A stretch of DNA of 64,000 nt, taken from positions 50,067 through 114,066 of the forward strand of contig JANYEA010000117.1 of assembly GCA_025363385.1 (NCBI GenBank). Reading direction: 5' to 3'. The position numbers and the translations under genes are program-made. Positions 9,465 to 18,851 of the stretch are shown here, one piece after another. The notes under the pieces are model-generated. The model had not been told where the DNA came from. It did no database searches and saw only the letters and a list, made by a program, of their open reading frames with translations. This stretch comes from Bacteroidota bacterium (lineage in GTDB: Bacteria > Bacteroidota > Bacteroidia > Chitinophagales > Chitinophagaceae). Position 1 is the stretch's first letter. Each line of letters begins with the position of its first letter.

Positions 9465-10544
9465 ATGTATAAAGTTAGCTGCCTTTTGTTGGCATTATTT
9501 CTATTCTCTTGTAAAAGCAAGAAGGATACCATTAAGCCTAGTATAGAAAATATCAGTTCTTCTATTTATGCTTCAGGGATAATTAAAAGTAAAAATCAAT
9601 ACCAAGTATTTGGCACCGTAAATGGCATTATTACAGATGTATTTATTACCGAAGGTGATATTGTAAAAAAAGGAACACCTCTTTTTGCTATAGAAAACAA
9701 AACACAAAAACTCAATAAAGAAAATGCAGAATTAGCCGCACAGTATTCAGATTCTTATGCCAACGAATCGAAATTAAACGATGCAAAATTAGCTATCGAC
9801 TTTGCCAGAAATAAAATGAAGAGTGATTCATTACTGTATGTTCGGCAACAAGCCCTATGGCAACAACAGATCGGAACAAGAATCGATTTAGAGCAGAGAG
9901 AATTACAAATGCAAAATTCAAAAACGAATTATACCTCTGCTATTTATAAATATCAAGACATTAAAAGACAAGTAGAATTCAATTCAAACCAGTCAAAAAA
10001 GAGCCTGCTTATTTCTAAAAACTTACAGAACGATTTTACAATCAAGAGTGAAATGGAAGGGAAAGTGTATTCCATTAGCAAGAAGAAAGGAGAAATTTCC
10101 AATGCACAAACTGCTCTTGCTGTAATAGGAGATGATACTAATTTTACGCTTGAAATGCAGGTTGATGAATATGATATTTTAAAGATCAAAAAAGGGTTGC
10201 CAGTAATTGTAAATCTCGAAAGTTATCAGGGAAAAGTATTTAATGCTATAATCACAAAAATCAATCCGCTCATGAACGAACGAAGCAAGACCTTTATGGT
10301 AGAAGCTGAGTTTGTACAAAAACCGGATCAGCTTTATGCCAATATTAGTTTCGAAGCAAGTATCGTTTTAGAAACAAAAGAAAAAGTATTACTCATACCC
10401 AGAAACTATCTTTTAAACGATAGCACCGTTATGAAAGCCAACGGTGAAAAGCAACTAATTAAAACTGGAATGAAAGACTACAACAAAGTAGAAATAATCT
10501 CAGGCTTAATCGCTACTGACGAATTGCTTAAACCCATCAAATGA
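9465..10544 (+). CDS. Periplasmic adaptor lipoprotein of a MacAB-type ABC exporter
   Basis: Membrane fusion protein (HlyD/MacA/RND adaptor family) expected to bridge an inner-membrane ABC transporter to an outer-membrane channel. The N-terminus has a lipobox (LFSC, Cys16). Next come a lipoyl-like half (residues about 40-75), a long helical hairpin (about 80-185), the second lipoyl half (about 195-225) and a beta-barrel region with a membrane-proximal tail. At 359 aa it is normal in length. Its stop overlaps the permease start by 4 bp (ATGA) and the ATPase follows, so the three genes form one translationally coupled operon. The cargo is unknown. Confidence 0.82.
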   Translation: MYKVSCLLLALFLFSCKSKKDTIKPSIENISSSIYASGIIKSKNQYQVFGTVNGIITDVFITEGDIVKKGTPLFAIENKTQKLNKENAELAAQYSDSYANESKLNDAKLAIDFARNKMKSDSLLYVRQQALWQQQIGTRIDLEQRELQMQNSKTNYTSAIYKYQDIKRQVEFNSNQSKKSLLISKNLQNDFTIKSEMEGKVYSISKKKGEISNAQTALAVIGDDTNFTLEMQVDEYDILKIKKGLPVIVNLESYQGKVFNAIITKINPLMNERSKTFMVEAEFVQKPDQLYANISFEASIVLETKEKVLLIPRNYLLNDSTVMKANGEKQLIKTGMKDYNKVEIISGLIATDELLKPIK

Positions 10545-11800
10545 AATACAAACTAATAGCCAGTATTTCTAAGTCGCTTTTATTTGCCCGGTTTAAACAA
10601 ACTTTAGTTGCCGCAATTGGTGTAACATTTAGTATCACCATGTTTATTACATTGCTCAGTTTCATGTCTGGTTTAAATGATCTACTCGACGGATTAATTT
10701 TAAATAGAACAGCTCACGTTCGTTTGTATAACGAGATCAAGGCATCCGATCAACAGCCAGTTGATTTATCAGAAAAATATAAAGGCCATCATAATTTTGT
10801 TAGTTCTGTAAAACCAAGAGACGAAAAAGCCGAGATCCACAATAGCGGTGCTATTATACATGCACTTGAAACCGACAACCGTGTTACTGGTGTTGCACCA
10901 AAAATTATGGCGCAGGTATTTTATAATGTAGGCTCTATTGACCTAACAGGTGTGATCAATGGAATTGATGTGGATGAAGAGACTAGATTATTTTTTTTTA
11001 AGAACTATGTTGTGGAGGGTAATTATATCGATTTGAAAAATACACCCAACAGCATCATTTTAGGGAAGGGTGCTGCCGAAAAAATGATGTCGGCAATTGG
11101 AGATATTATTCAAGTAACCACCAGTAAAGGCGATCGCGTACAATTAAAAGTAGTGGGCTATTTTCAATCAGGCATTCAGGAAATTGATAAGGTGCAGAGT
11201 TATGCAAGCATCAGCACAACACAAAAAATTCTTGGTCAGCCCAATAGCTATATCACCGACATACAGGTGAAATTAAAAAACGTGTTAGATGCACCAATGA
11301 TTGCAAAAGAATTTCAAAAAAAGTTTAACGTCGAAGCTGTTGATATACAAACTGCCAACTCCCAATTCGAAACAGGCAGTTCTATCAGAACACTCATTTC
11401 ATACGCAGTAGGAATTACACTACTCATCGTGGCAGGGTTTGGAATTTATAATATTCTCAATATGATGATCTATGAAAAAATGGATTCAATTGCAATTTTA
11501 AAGGCAACGGGTTTTTCAGGGAAAGACGTGAATAATATTTTTATCACAATCGCTTTGAGCATCGGCATTTTTGGGGGAGCTCTTGGTTTACTCTTTGGTT
11601 ATGGTCTTTGTAATATCATTGAACATATTCCGTTCAACACACCCTCTCTTCCTACTGTAAAAACCTATCCCATCAATTATAATCCAAAATTTTATATGAT
11701 AGGAACTGTGTTTTCAATTATCACAACTTACCTGGCTGGATATTTTCCATCTCGTAAGGCAAGTAAAATTGATCCTGTAATTATTATCAGAGGAAAATAA
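10541..11800 (+). CDS. ABC transporter permease, MacB/FtsX family
   Basis: Inner-membrane permease of 419 aa. One transmembrane helix lies near the N-terminus (about residues 18-42). A large periplasmic MacB-type core domain (about 45-280) follows, and then three C-terminal helices of the FtsX domain (about 285-310, 335-365, 380-405). This four-helix plan is typical of mechanotransmission ABC proteins that drive periplasmic efflux or lipoprotein release. The start overlaps the adaptor stop by 4 bp and the ATPase starts 1 bp after its end. It probably works with both neighbours as a tripartite exporter. Confidence 0.85.
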   Translation: MKYKLIASISKSLLFARFKQTLVAAIGVTFSITMFITLLSFMSGLNDLLDGLILNRTAHVRLYNEIKASDQQPVDLSEKYKGHHNFVSSVKPRDEKAEIHNSGAIIHALETDNRVTGVAPKIMAQVFYNVGSIDLTGVINGIDVDEETRLFFFKNYVVEGNYIDLKNTPNSIILGKGAAEKMMSAIGDIIQVTTSKGDRVQLKVVGYFQSGIQEIDKVQSYASISTTQKILGQPNSYITDIQVKLKNVLDAPMIAKEFQKKFNVEAVDIQTANSQFETGSSIRTLISYAVGITLLIVAGFGIYNILNMMIYEKMDSIAILKATGFSGKDVNNIFITIALSIGIFGGALGLLFGYGLCNIIEHIPFNTPSLPTVKTYPINYNPKFYMIGTVFSIITTYLAGYFPSRKASKIDPVIIIRGK

Positions 11801-11801
11801 G

Positions 11802-12482
11802 ATGAGCAAGAAAATACTGATAGCAAATAAAATCTGTAAATCATTTCATGATCCCATTACGGTTCAGGTTTTGAATGATATTAGTTTCTCTGTAGACAAG
11901 GGTGAATTTATTTCTGTGATAGGTAGATCGGGTTGTGGTAAATCAACCTTACTCTATATTCTTTCTACCATGGACACCGATTATTCAGGAGAATTATTTA
12001 TCGATGGCGTTTTAATGCGTACTAAAAAAGAAAAAGAGTTGGCTAGGGTACGCAACGAAAAAATTGGTTTCGTATTCCAATTCCATTACTTACTCAATGA
12101 ATTTTCTGTATTACAAAATGTAATGCTACCCGGATTAAAACTCAATAAATATTCCAAAAAAGAAGTTGAACACCGCGCATACGAAAAATTGAAAGTGCTT
12201 GGAATTGAAAATGAAGCACTCAAATTACCCAACCAATTATCAGGTGGTCAAAAACAACGTGTTGCTATTGCACGCGCACTGATTAATGACCCGCTCATTA
12301 TCATGGGTGATGAACCCACAGGAAACCTTGATAAAAAAAATAGTGAGGTTGTTTTTCAAATTTTCAAGGAACTCGCAAACAGTTTTCAACAAACCCTTCT
12401 AATCGTAACCCACGATAACGAATTTGCAGCCCGCACCAATCGTATCATTGAAATGGAAGATGGTAAAATTATAAATATGTAA
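11802..12482 (+). CDS. ABC transporter ATP-binding protein, MacB/LolD type
   Basis: The cytoplasmic motor of the exporter. It is 226 aa, a typical stand-alone LolD-like size. Visible motifs are the Walker A GRSGCGKST (41-49), the Q-loop around FVFQ (91-94), the signature LSGGQ (147-151), Walker B LIIMGDE (166-172) and the switch His in VTHD. It begins 1 bp after the permease stop. All catalytic elements are intact. Nothing in the sequence tells substrate specificity. Confidence 0.9.
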   Translation: MSKKILIANKICKSFHDPITVQVLNDISFSVDKGEFISVIGRSGCGKSTLLYILSTMDTDYSGELFIDGVLMRTKKEKELARVRNEKIGFVFQFHYLLNEFSVLQNVMLPGLKLNKYSKKEVEHRAYEKLKVLGIENEALKLPNQLSGGQKQRVAIARALINDPLIIMGDEPTGNLDKKNSEVVFQIFKELANSFQQTLLIVTHDNEFAARTNRIIEMEDGKIINM

Positions 12483-12599
12483 TAAAATTAACAGCCTCAA
12501 TGGCTACAAGTGGAAAGTATGACCAAAATCAGCTTTTATATCTAACGGTTCTGCTAATTTTCACTCCTGAAAAAATTAGTTACCCTTTAGCGATTCCAT

Positions 12600-13676
12600 A
12601 TGTCAACGATTCATACAGCCTATAAATCAGGAAAAGACTTGTCGCCCAAATCAAGAGCCCTTTGGAATGTGGCAAAATCAGGAGTTTGGTTAGTTGGTGC
12701 GATCATTCTTTCCTGCTTATTGTTTTTTCCTCCCATCGGACTAATCCTATTTTGGAATATTTTGATCCCGGTTGCACCGGCACTTTTTGTAGTAGCGGTT
12801 GGTGTATGGAGAAATGTGTGTCCCTTAGCCACAACCAATCTTTTACCCCGCAGTTTCGGACTTTCAAAAAGAAAAAAATTAACCCCCATTCAATTGGGCA
12901 AATTAAACCTAATAGCAGTGGTGGCACTTTTTGCGCTTGTTCCATTACGACATGCCATCTTTAACAATAATGGACCAGCCACAGGACTACTCATCATTAC
13001 TATGGCAATGATTGGCGTTTCAATGGGATTTGTGTATGAATGGAAAAGCGCCTGGTGTTCTGGTCTTTGTCCCGTTCATCCTGTAGAGAAATTATATGGT
13101 GGAAATACATTTGCTGCTATACCAAATGCACACTGCTTAGAATGTCAGAATTGTGTGGTGCCTTGCCCCGATTCTACTCCCAACATTCACCCCATCTCCT
13201 CTAAAAAAACATTGTATCATCAATTATCTGGATTGTTAATCGTAGGTGGTTTACCAGGTTTTATCTGGGGGTGGTTTCATGTACCAGACGAAACAAGTGT
13301 TGCTAGTTTTAGTAATTTAATATCTGTATATCAAATGCCCCTGATTGGTTTAGTGGCAAGCTCCATAGTGTATATTATTGTTTCCATGATGGTTCCCAAT
13401 AAATACGAACAAAAGCTGATTAGTGTTTTTGCAGCAGCCGGCGTTTCCTGTTATTACTGGTACCGTATTCCCTATTTAATAGGCTATGGAAATTTTGGTG
13501 ATGATGGATTACTGTACAATTTAAACCATCTGGTACCTTCATGGGTGATTCCAATCATTAATATGGCTACAACTGCTTTCTTTTTTTATTTTTTAGTTTT
13601 TCGAAAACAGAATAATCAAAGTTGGGTAGTGAGACCCCCATTTGCAGCTAAGGAAAAAATACATACCCTTTCTTAG
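12600..13676 (+). CDS. Orphan polytopic membrane protein with an Fe-S cluster motif (NapH/NosR-like)
   Basis: The 358-aa product has about eight hydrophobic segments and two cysteine regions. One is WCSGLCP (152-158), recalling the WCGWxCP motif of NapH, NosR and CcoG proteins. The other is a four-cysteine cluster CLECQNCVVPC (179-189), which would bind one iron-sulfur cluster. It is therefore likely an electron-transfer membrane protein. There is no nap, nos or cco gene next to it, so the partner is unknown. It is convergent with rmuC, and the two 3' ends overlap by 4 bp. The 117 bp upstream hold nothing recognisable. Confidence 0.65.
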   Translation: MSTIHTAYKSGKDLSPKSRALWNVAKSGVWLVGAIILSCLLFFPPIGLILFWNILIPVAPALFVVAVGVWRNVCPLATTNLLPRSFGLSKRKKLTPIQLGKLNLIAVVALFALVPLRHAIFNNNGPATGLLIITMAMIGVSMGFVYEWKSAWCSGLCPVHPVEKLYGGNTFAAIPNAHCLECQNCVVPCPDSTPNIHPISSKKTLYHQLSGLLIVGGLPGFIWGWFHVPDETSVASFSNLISVYQMPLIGLVASSIVYIIVSMMVPNKYEQKLISVFAAAGVSCYYWYRIPYLIGYGNFGDDGLLYNLNHLVPSWVIPIINMATTAFFFYFLVFRKQNNQSWVVRPPFAAKEKIHTLS

Positions 13677-14965
13677 AGAAGCCTTTCGGGAATTTGCTTA
13701 CTCGCGTCTGCCCCCATTTTTTTGAGCTCTTCTATTTTGGTGATGATATTCCCCCTTCCGGTAGACAATTGTTTAAAGGCTTCATCATAACTGGTTTGTG
13801 CTTCACCGATTTTTTTTCCCACTAATTCTAGGTTGTTTAAAAAGCCATAAAACTTATCATACAATGCGCCTGCTTTTTCTGCTATTTCAATAGCATTTTT
13901 ATTTTGCTGTTCCACTTTCCACAGATCGGCAATGATCTTTAATACGGCCAATAAATTTGTGGGGCTCACCAACATGATCTTCTTGTCGTAAGCATATTTC
14001 CATAGCTGGGGATCTTTCTTAACCGCTTCTAAAAATGCTGGCTCAATAGGAATAAACAACAATACATAATCCAGTGCAACCGCATATTTTGGATAATTCT
14101 TCTTACTCAACCCATCGATATGAGTTCTAAGAGATGCAATATGACTTTTCATGGCCATCTCTTGCTTTACAAAATCAGGCTCTGAAACGTATTGATCCCA
14201 GGCAACTAAAGAAACTTTCGAATCAACTATTACTTTTCGCTGATCGGGATAGGAAATGGTAACATCAGGTTGCAAACCATGTCCCTGATCATCCTTAATA
14301 ATATTTCCAGCCAAGTCTCTGATAAATTCCTGTGTAACATATTCTCTGCCATGGGTTAGACCACTATGTTCCAATATAGATTCCAAAATCATTTCACCCC
14401 AATTTCCCTGCATTTTAGAATTGCCCTTTAATGCCGTACTTAAGTTATTAGCCTCCTGACTAACTTGTTCACTCATCTTAACTAATCGGTCTATCTCCTT
14501 ACCCAAACTAAATCTTTCCTTCGATTCTTTTTCGTAAGTTTCTTCTACTTTCTTTTTAAAGTCACCCAGTTCATTTTTCAATGGACCCAGAATTTCCAGC
14601 ATTTTTTCTTCATTACGCTCTACCATTTGCTGGCTATTATTTCGCATCACCCTTTCTGCTAAGGATTCCATTTCTAGTTTTAACTGCTCACTCATTTGTT
14701 CTCTTGAAATTTTTGTTTCATCTAACAATTTCTGAGTATAGTTCAATTGAGTTTCGGCAATTGCCATTTTAGATAAGAGTTGTTCCTTATCGTTTTGAAC
14801 TTCTTGATAGCTAGCCTGAATTTGTAATTGTTGTATTTCTTTCTGCTGCAATTGTTCATTTACAGCTTGTATACGAACTATAAAAATAGAGTTCATTATT
14901 AACCACACAGAAATACCAGATAGGATGGCAGTAACCAAACAGGCTAATAAAAGTGAAGTATTCAT
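13673..14965 (-). CDS. rmuC: RmuC family DNA recombination protein
   Basis: RmuC proteins limit recombination between inverted repeats and carry a nuclease-like fold. The 430-aa product has an N-terminal transmembrane helix (about 4-28). A long coiled coil follows (about 30-190), and then the conserved RmuC domain (about 190-400) with motifs such as GNWGEMILESIL, QPDVTISYPDQRKVIVDSK and the LVSPTNLLAVLK segment. Length and domain order are normal. It overlaps the convergent upstream gene by 4 bp and is transcribed alone. Confidence 0.92.
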   Translation of the reverse strand: MNTSLLLACLVTAILSGISVWLIMNSIFIVRIQAVNEQLQQKEIQQLQIQASYQEVQNDKEQLLSKMAIAETQLNYTQKLLDETKISREQMSEQLKLEMESLAERVMRNNSQQMVERNEEKMLEILGPLKNELGDFKKKVEETYEKESKERFSLGKEIDRLVKMSEQVSQEANNLSTALKGNSKMQGNWGEMILESILEHSGLTHGREYVTQEFIRDLAGNIIKDDQGHGLQPDVTISYPDQRKVIVDSKVSLVAWDQYVSEPDFVKQEMAMKSHIASLRTHIDGLSKKNYPKYAVALDYVLLFIPIEPAFLEAVKKDPQLWKYAYDKKIMLVSPTNLLAVLKIIADLWKVEQQNKNAIEIAEKAGALYDKFYGFLNNLELVGKKIGEAQTSYDEAFKQLSTGRGNIITKIEELKKMGADASKQIPERLL

Positions 14966-15009
14966 AAAAAAATAATTGCTAAGAATGCGCTCCCAATATG
15001 GGCCAAAGC

Positions 15010-15786
15010 TTAGGTCTGTAAATTACCTTGATTCTTCTTGCTAAAATTAAAATAATTCAAAATAGAATCTACTTTATCCAGTGCAATAGGTAACTCAATA
15101 TTGTTTTCCATCACAAGCGTGGCCCCGTCGTTTCGGGAAATTCTTTTTACAAAATTGATGTTCACTAAATAACTTCTATGCACACGAATAAAATTATTTT
15201 CACCATTAAAAAGGTCCTCATAATATTTTAAGTTATGGCTTACCATTAAACTGGACCCATTTTCCTGGTGTATATGCGCATAACTTCCTTCGGCTTTGAT
15301 GAATAGAATTTCTTGCAGTTTGATAATCTCAAATCCATTCATCAGAGGCACCACATTTTTTTTATTTCCATTATTAAAATAGTTGTCTTTAAGTGCACCA
15401 TAATAAACAGCATCGCTCTTACCTTGATTATCCAAAAATTTCTGGATGGCATTTTTAAGTTTATCAAACTGAAAGGGTTTCAAAACATAGTCAATCGCAC
15501 TCATATTAAATGCCTGAATCGCATGCTGGTGAGAAGCAGTTGTAAAAATGATCCTGAATTTAATCTCCTCTGGGTTCAAAAAATGAAGCAATTGCAATCC
15601 ATTATACACTGGCAATTCCACATCCAGAAATACTAAGTCGGGGGCATGTTTTTTGATGCTCTTTACAGCAGAAGGGAGATCAGGGCATTTGTCTACAATT
15701 TCAATTCCAGGTTCTATTTCTCTCACCATTTCGCTGAGTAATTCTGCTGCTCGAACTTCATCTTCAATTATGATGGCCTTAATCAT
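15010..15786 (-). CDS. LytTR-family response regulator
   Basis: The receiver domain (about residues 3-120) has the acidic pair EDE (8-10), the phosphoacceptor Asp55 in FLDVELP, and Lys in the LKPFQF motif near 104. The C-terminal LytTR DNA-binding domain (about 145-245) follows. Length (258 aa) is normal. It overlaps the upstream sensor kinase gene by 8 bp, so the two are translationally coupled and form a two-component pair. Target genes are not evident; the GMC oxidoreductase is the nearest divergent gene. Confidence 0.9.
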   Translation of the reverse strand: MIKAIIIEDEVRAAELLSEMVREIEPGIEIVDKCPDLPSAVKSIKKHAPDLVFLDVELPVYNGLQLLHFLNPEEIKFRIIFTTASHQHAIQAFNMSAIDYVLKPFQFDKLKNAIQKFLDNQGKSDAVYYGALKDNYFNNGNKKNVVPLMNGFEIIKLQEILFIKAEGSYAHIHQENGSSLMVSHNLKYYEDLFNGENNFIRVHRSYLVNINFVKRISRNDGATLVMENNIELPIALDKVDSILNYFNFSKKNQGNLQT

Positions 15787-18730
15787 ACTGTGTACTATTT
15801 ATGGGCAAACGAATAATAACGATTGTACCTGCTTGATCTTCCTTATCAATTACAAATAAACTAATTTTCTTATCAATTGTCTGGTTAATTAAATCAACCC
15901 TACTCTCCATCGCAGAACCAGCAAAACTTTTATGGTTTGCATAAAGTGTTTTATTAATCTCTCTGCTTCGGGTTCTTCCAATACCATCATCATCTATTTC
16001 AATTCGAATATATTCTTTTTGTGCATCATCATATGCAATCACCACTTTTAAATGGCGTATCCCTTGTTTGTGAAATAATCCATGTTTAATAGCATTTTCT
16101 ATACAAGGCTGGATAAACATCGGCGGAATTTGAATGTTTTCAAGATCCAGTTCCGGTTCAACAATTAATTCAACAGAAAAGTCAGATTCGAAACGGGCTT
16201 TTTCCAAATCGAGGTAGAGCTCTAAAATATCGATCTCTTCTTTTAATGAGATTGAGCTAATATTACTGGTGTCCAGAATTTTTCGAATCAACTCACTAAA
16301 TTTTCCCATATAATTACTCACACTTCGTTTGTCGTTTTTATACACAAAACTCTGAATGGTATTCATCGCATTGAAAATAAAATGGGGGTTCATTTGAGTA
16401 ACAATCGTTCTCAATAAACTTTTTCGCAATTCGTTCTGCAAGGTTAGTTTTTCAATTACATACTGATCTCTTTTTTTCAATTTCCGATACCTTAACCGAA
16501 TAATAAATCCACTAATGCTCACAACTAATAATATTACTAAACCAATAAACCACCATTGAAGCCACCAGGGATTATTGATCACAAATTGAAATTCAAGGTT
16601 ATTTTTTGAATGTTCGCCCTGAAAATTAACAGCATATGCTTTGAAACGATAACTACCCGGTTTAAGAGATGCAAATGAGATCTTATAATCCGGACCGCTT
16701 AACACTTTCCAACTACTATCGTTGGTTCCGGTTAACTGGTACATAAAATGTGTGGCTTCTGGATTAATAAAAGAAGGGGATGATAATTTAAATTGCAAGG
16801 CATTTGTATTGGAAGGCAATTCTGAGTTATCTGCAATTTCTTTTCCGTCGAAACTATTGCTTACAGATAATAAATAACTGAGTGGAGCATCTGCTTTTAT
16901 TTCAGATAAAGACAAACTATACTCACTATTTTTCATAGCAAGAATCAGGTTTTGATTTTCTTCATAAAAATCATAGACCGATCCATTAATATCAAGCGGA
17001 ATTGTGATGGTATTAATGATCTTTTGAGTGGCCAAGTCAAAAACTTGTACAAATCCTGGTTCTATTAAATATAAATGACTGCGAAACTTTTTTATTTTTA
17101 AAATAATATTCGATACCAACCCATTGCTCAATGAAATATTCTGTACCCCTCGATCTCCTAAAATAAGCAACCCTATATCAAAGGTTCCTATATATGCCTT
17201 TCTATTATATTGCAGTAAGCAGGCTGCACTAATTTGTTTGCCATTATAAGTGAGCATCTGGGCCGTATCCGCTTTAATCAATGCTAGTCCGGATTTAAAA
17301 TTTGCATAGATCTTTTTTGTTTCCGGATCATGGTCCACAATATTACATCTCGAATTCTGTATTAAACTTCTACGGTTTTCAATGGCATCTTTAAATTCTA
17401 ATTGCAGTGTTTTATTTTCTACTGCATTTCTATCAAATAGGTATGTTTTCAGACTAGCTGTTAATTGAATCTTTGTTAGCATTTGAGAATAGGCTAACAA
17501 CATGGTTGTATCGGTAAATGCAATATTTTTTAAGGAATTAATCGTTGAGATCTCCCAGATATAATTTTTCTGTGTATTAATTTGATAAAGACCCTTAGCA
17601 GGGGCCACTAATAAATTTCCATTGGGCAAAGGAATTAAGTGTTCAACCGATCCTGCATATTTAGTTACCTGATATTGATGTAGTACTTTATTATTTTTTG
17701 TGAAATAAATTTTACCACCCTGCGTACCATAAACGATGAAACCATCCATGGGTAAAATAAATGTAACGAAGTCTCCTTTATCAATAAAAGGATGCTGAAT
17801 CTTTTGCCAACCCCTGTAATTTTCAGGTGCCCGCCGAAGTCCTTCCTGTAAACTGCCATACCATTTAATATTCCATTTATCAGTTACAATATCAGATAGG
17901 TATTGCGACCGAATAGAATCTCTACCATTTATTTTATAGGAAACATTCTGGGTATTTACCCAAATAGAATCATCGCATTTAATAATTGTTTTTAAAGTGC
18001 CCGGAATTTTTTCTGCAGATACCACTACCAACGTATCTCCATGTTCCACTAATTTGTAAATCAAGTTCTTCAACTCACCATTACTTGCATAAATGGTATC
18101 ATTGGTTACCAAGGGTGCAAAGCTGAAATTATCTTTTTTAAATTTTCCAAATTCTTTCGGGAATTTAAACGGTATTTCCCGAAACCCTTTTTCTTTATCA
18201 TATCTATAAAATGTATTCACACCTATCAAAGCATGCCCACGGTAAACACATATCGATCTTCCCATTTTAGCCCCTTTATTACTGGTATAATACTTTCCCT
18301 TCATGGTAGTTGTATTACAAACAAATAAGCCTTTTTGTGTAGTTACCACCATTTCAGAATCGAGCGGCAACAAGGTTGGATAGGTAGTTTCATATGTTGA
18401 AATATACAGCTCGACTAGGTTCATTTTTTCTTTCTCAATTGAGAAAAGCTGGCCGTTAAAATTGAAGCACCAAATCTTTCCCTGCTTATCTTCACAAATT
18501 CCAGATATACCTGTTGTGGTTTGATCGATACTTGAAAAATGTGTAAATTTTTGACCATCATATCGGCTTATTCCCAATGCATGACCTACCCATATAAATC
18601 CCTTCGAATCTGCAAAAAGGTCATATACTTCTTCGGTAGGCAATCCTTTTACATTCTGCAAATTTGGTAACTGTGCAAGTGAATGAGAGGCATAAAAAAA
18701 AAGTATCAATAGCAAATACCAGGAACGCAT
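15779..18730 (-). CDS. Propeller-type LytS-like sensor histidine kinase
   Basis: Sensor partner of the LytTR regulator. I chose the ATG at 18730 because it opens directly into a signal peptide (MRSWYLLLILF...SLAQ); an in-frame ATG at 18793 would add 21 residues. The long periplasmic part (about 25-680) is a two-component-regulator beta propeller followed by a Y_Y_Y-type domain. One transmembrane helix follows, then a HisKA_7TM/LytS-like kinase: the phosphoacceptor motif QMNPHFIFNAMN (His783 from this start) and the N box PCIENAIKHG. Such hybrid-free propeller sensors often read saccharides or cell-surface signals in Bacteroidota, but the ligand here is unknown. Confidence 0.88.
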   Translation of the reverse strand: MRSWYLLLILFFYASHSLAQLPNLQNVKGLPTEEVYDLFADSKGFIWVGHALGISRYDGQKFTHFSSIDQTTTGISGICEDKQGKIWCFNFNGQLFSIEKEKMNLVELYISTYETTYPTLLPLDSEMVVTTQKGLFVCNTTTMKGKYYTSNKGAKMGRSICVYRGHALIGVNTFYRYDKEKGFREIPFKFPKEFGKFKKDNFSFAPLVTNDTIYASNGELKNLIYKLVEHGDTLVVVSAEKIPGTLKTIIKCDDSIWVNTQNVSYKINGRDSIRSQYLSDIVTDKWNIKWYGSLQEGLRRAPENYRGWQKIQHPFIDKGDFVTFILPMDGFIVYGTQGGKIYFTKNNKVLHQYQVTKYAGSVEHLIPLPNGNLLVAPAKGLYQINTQKNYIWEISTINSLKNIAFTDTTMLLAYSQMLTKIQLTASLKTYLFDRNAVENKTLQLEFKDAIENRRSLIQNSRCNIVDHDPETKKIYANFKSGLALIKADTAQMLTYNGKQISAACLLQYNRKAYIGTFDIGLLILGDRGVQNISLSNGLVSNIILKIKKFRSHLYLIEPGFVQVFDLATQKIINTITIPLDINGSVYDFYEENQNLILAMKNSEYSLSLSEIKADAPLSYLLSVSNSFDGKEIADNSELPSNTNALQFKLSSPSFINPEATHFMYQLTGTNDSSWKVLSGPDYKISFASLKPGSYRFKAYAVNFQGEHSKNNLEFQFVINNPWWLQWWFIGLVILLVVSISGFIIRLRYRKLKKRDQYVIEKLTLQNELRKSLLRTIVTQMNPHFIFNAMNTIQSFVYKNDKRSVSNYMGKFSELIRKILDTSNISSISLKEEIDILELYLDLEKARFESDFSVELIVEPELDLENIQIPPMFIQPCIENAIKHGLFHKQGIRHLKVVIAYDDAQKEYIRIEIDDDGIGRTRSREINKTLYANHKSFAGSAMESRVDLINQTIDKKISLFVIDKEDQAGTIVIIRLPINSTQYD

Positions 18731-18851
18731 ACTTAAATATAAGGCATAACTCTTTTGAACGAATCTATTTAGTGAGCTAATTACAAAAACCAACGAATAT
18801 TTGATTTTTCAAAATTAGATTTATTTAACTTCAATAAAACCTTCACCAATT

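Noticed and set aside
12620..12964. Overlapping open frames of about 80-100 codons in other frames of the Fe-S protein gene
   Set aside because: They are frame shadows of a gene with clear Cys motifs and membrane helices.
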